From: Caballeronia sordidicola
Lineage (GTDB): Bacteria; Pseudomonadota; Gammaproteobacteria; Burkholderiales; Burkholderiaceae
Direction of reading: 5' to 3'
Assembly: GCF_000729995.1 (NCBI RefSeq)
Contig: NZ_JNFG01000011.1
Coordinates: forward strand, 268,464 to 332,463
DNA: 64,000 bases
Part shown: one piece after another, positions 63,490-64,000 of the stretch
How the letters are laid out: each line of letters opens with the position of its first letter
Position numbering within the stretch: the first letter of the stretch is position 1
Translations under genes and position numbers: made by a program
Notes under the pieces: model-generated
Told to the model about the DNA's origin: nothing
What the model saw: only the letters and a program-made list of their open reading frames with translations
Databases searched by the model: none

Positions 63490-63782
63490 TTCTGACTCCA
63501 GTGAAGCGGCGGCTTAAAGGACACGCTGTCCCTGAATGCACCGTTGACTCGCAGCATGTGTGTGGCCGGGTGCGGCACCGCCGTTGGCCACTCATTCTTG
63601 CTAGCGAAAATCCGGCAAGCAACCACCGCAAGACCCTCAAAGGTTGCCGAACGTCCGAGAACTCGTATCCGTGCGGACCTCCTGAAAGCACTGCAGAGCG
63701 AATCCTTTTCTTGTTCTTATTCACGCCTGCGCGCGTAGCGACACGCCCCCTGCGAGCGCGTGCGCAGATCCATTCCGATTGC
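63490..63782. other. Gap upstream of the molybdenum hydroxylase
   Basis: About 290 bases with no supported gene. It should hold the promoter of the large-subunit gene. A purine-rich CGGCGG stretch and GC-rich repeats are present but no clear operator. Confidence 0.35.
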
Positions 63783-64000
63783 TCAGTCAGGCACTTTCTC
63801 AGTCATAAAGCGTCCGTCGGGGGCCTTGGCATTCTTCTGACGGCGCGTGTGACCATCGAGGCCGCCATCGATCGCCCATTCCGCAAACATCGTCGGGCTC
63901 GGCTCGAACTCCCGCGGCTGCCACTTCGAAGTCAAGATATCCTCGTCCGAGTAATACTCGATCAACCCGCCGGCTGGATTGTCGAAATACCAGAAGTACG
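63783..64000 (-). CDS. VOC-superfamily protein, C-terminal part (cut by window edge)
   Basis: The frame on the minus strand is open to the right edge and ends at 63783. It reads YFWYFDNPAGGLIEYYSDED and ILTSKWQPREFEPSPTMFAE, then WAIDGGLDGHTRRQKNAKAP. The EYYSDED motif (with the metal-binding Glu) and the WAI-G-G ending are typical of glyoxalase/extradiol dioxygenase (VOC) proteins from aromatic pathways. About 70 residues are visible. An extradiol ring-cleaving role is possible but most of the domain is not seen. Confidence 0.65.
   Translation of the reverse strand, partial: YFWYFDNPAGGLIEYYSDEDILTSKWQPREFEPSPTMFAEWAIDGGLDGHTRRQKNAKAPDGRFMTEKVPD

Noticed and set aside
1..64000. CRISPR arrays, rRNA or tRNA genes
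   Set aside because: No regularly spaced repeats and no rRNA- or tRNA-like sequence was seen when reading; a covariance-model search would be needed to exclude tRNAs fully.

Overview
The window is GC-rich Gram-negative DNA, most likely from a Burkholderiales bacterium (Burkholderia/Paraburkholderia/Caballeronia type). The reasons are two porins of the 'QSSVTLYG' class, a DUF4148 protein, an anthranilate dioxygenase cluster with the gene order I recall from Burkholderia cepacia DBO1, and a pJP4-like chlorocatechol operon. Decayed mobile genes and long gene-poor stretches point to a plasmid, integrative element or genomic island. No replication or partition gene, intact integrase, rRNA, tRNA or CRISPR array was seen.

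Layout. 0-0.7 kb: edge of an ISKra4-like transposase and an istB remnant. 0.9-2.3 kb: an MFS transporter. 2.5-8.0 kb: a 1,835-residue protein joining a Ser/Thr kinase-like domain, an AAA-type ATPase, GAF, PAS and a histidine kinase. 8.0-9.0 kb: decayed DNA. 9.0-10.7 kb: an XRE regulator with two palindromic operator candidates, a hypothetical gene and a small membrane protein. 10.8-29.9 kb (minus strand): a nearly complete conjugation module (TrbM-like protein, VirB1-B11, a coupling protein split into two ORFs, primase, LPD7 protein, MobC, relaxase), headed by an AlpA-like regulator and two small unknown genes. 30.1-34.1 kb: an ACT-domain protein divergent from a membrane desaturase and a permease, followed by an ArgP-type LysR regulator.

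34.3-44.1 kb is the catabolic core. A tyrosine-recombinase remnant is fused to the 3' end of the ferredoxin reductase gene of a three-component Rieske dioxygenase (andAc-Ad-Ab-Aa order) under an AraC/XylS regulator. Next comes a complete modified ortho-cleavage operon (tfdC-D-E-F order: chlorocatechol dioxygenase, chloromuconate cycloisomerase, dienelactone hydrolase, maleylacetate reductase) divergent from a LysR regulator, with a textbook LysR operator between them. Together these would take an anthranilate-like, probably halogenated, substrate through (chloro)catechol to 3-oxoadipate.

44-56 kb is gene-poor: a LysR pseudogene, two porins, two alpha/beta hydrolases, one LysR regulator, a truncated ECF sigma factor, a BON protein and a DUF4148 protein. 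56-64 kb (minus strand) holds a second oxidative module: a three-subunit molybdenum hydroxylase, a CoxG-like protein, a Rieske oxygenase and its FMN/2Fe-2S reductase, with a VOC-family protein cut by the right edge. This set suits hydroxylation of an aromatic or N-heteroaromatic compound. A link to the anthranilate/chlorocatechol core is attractive but unproven.
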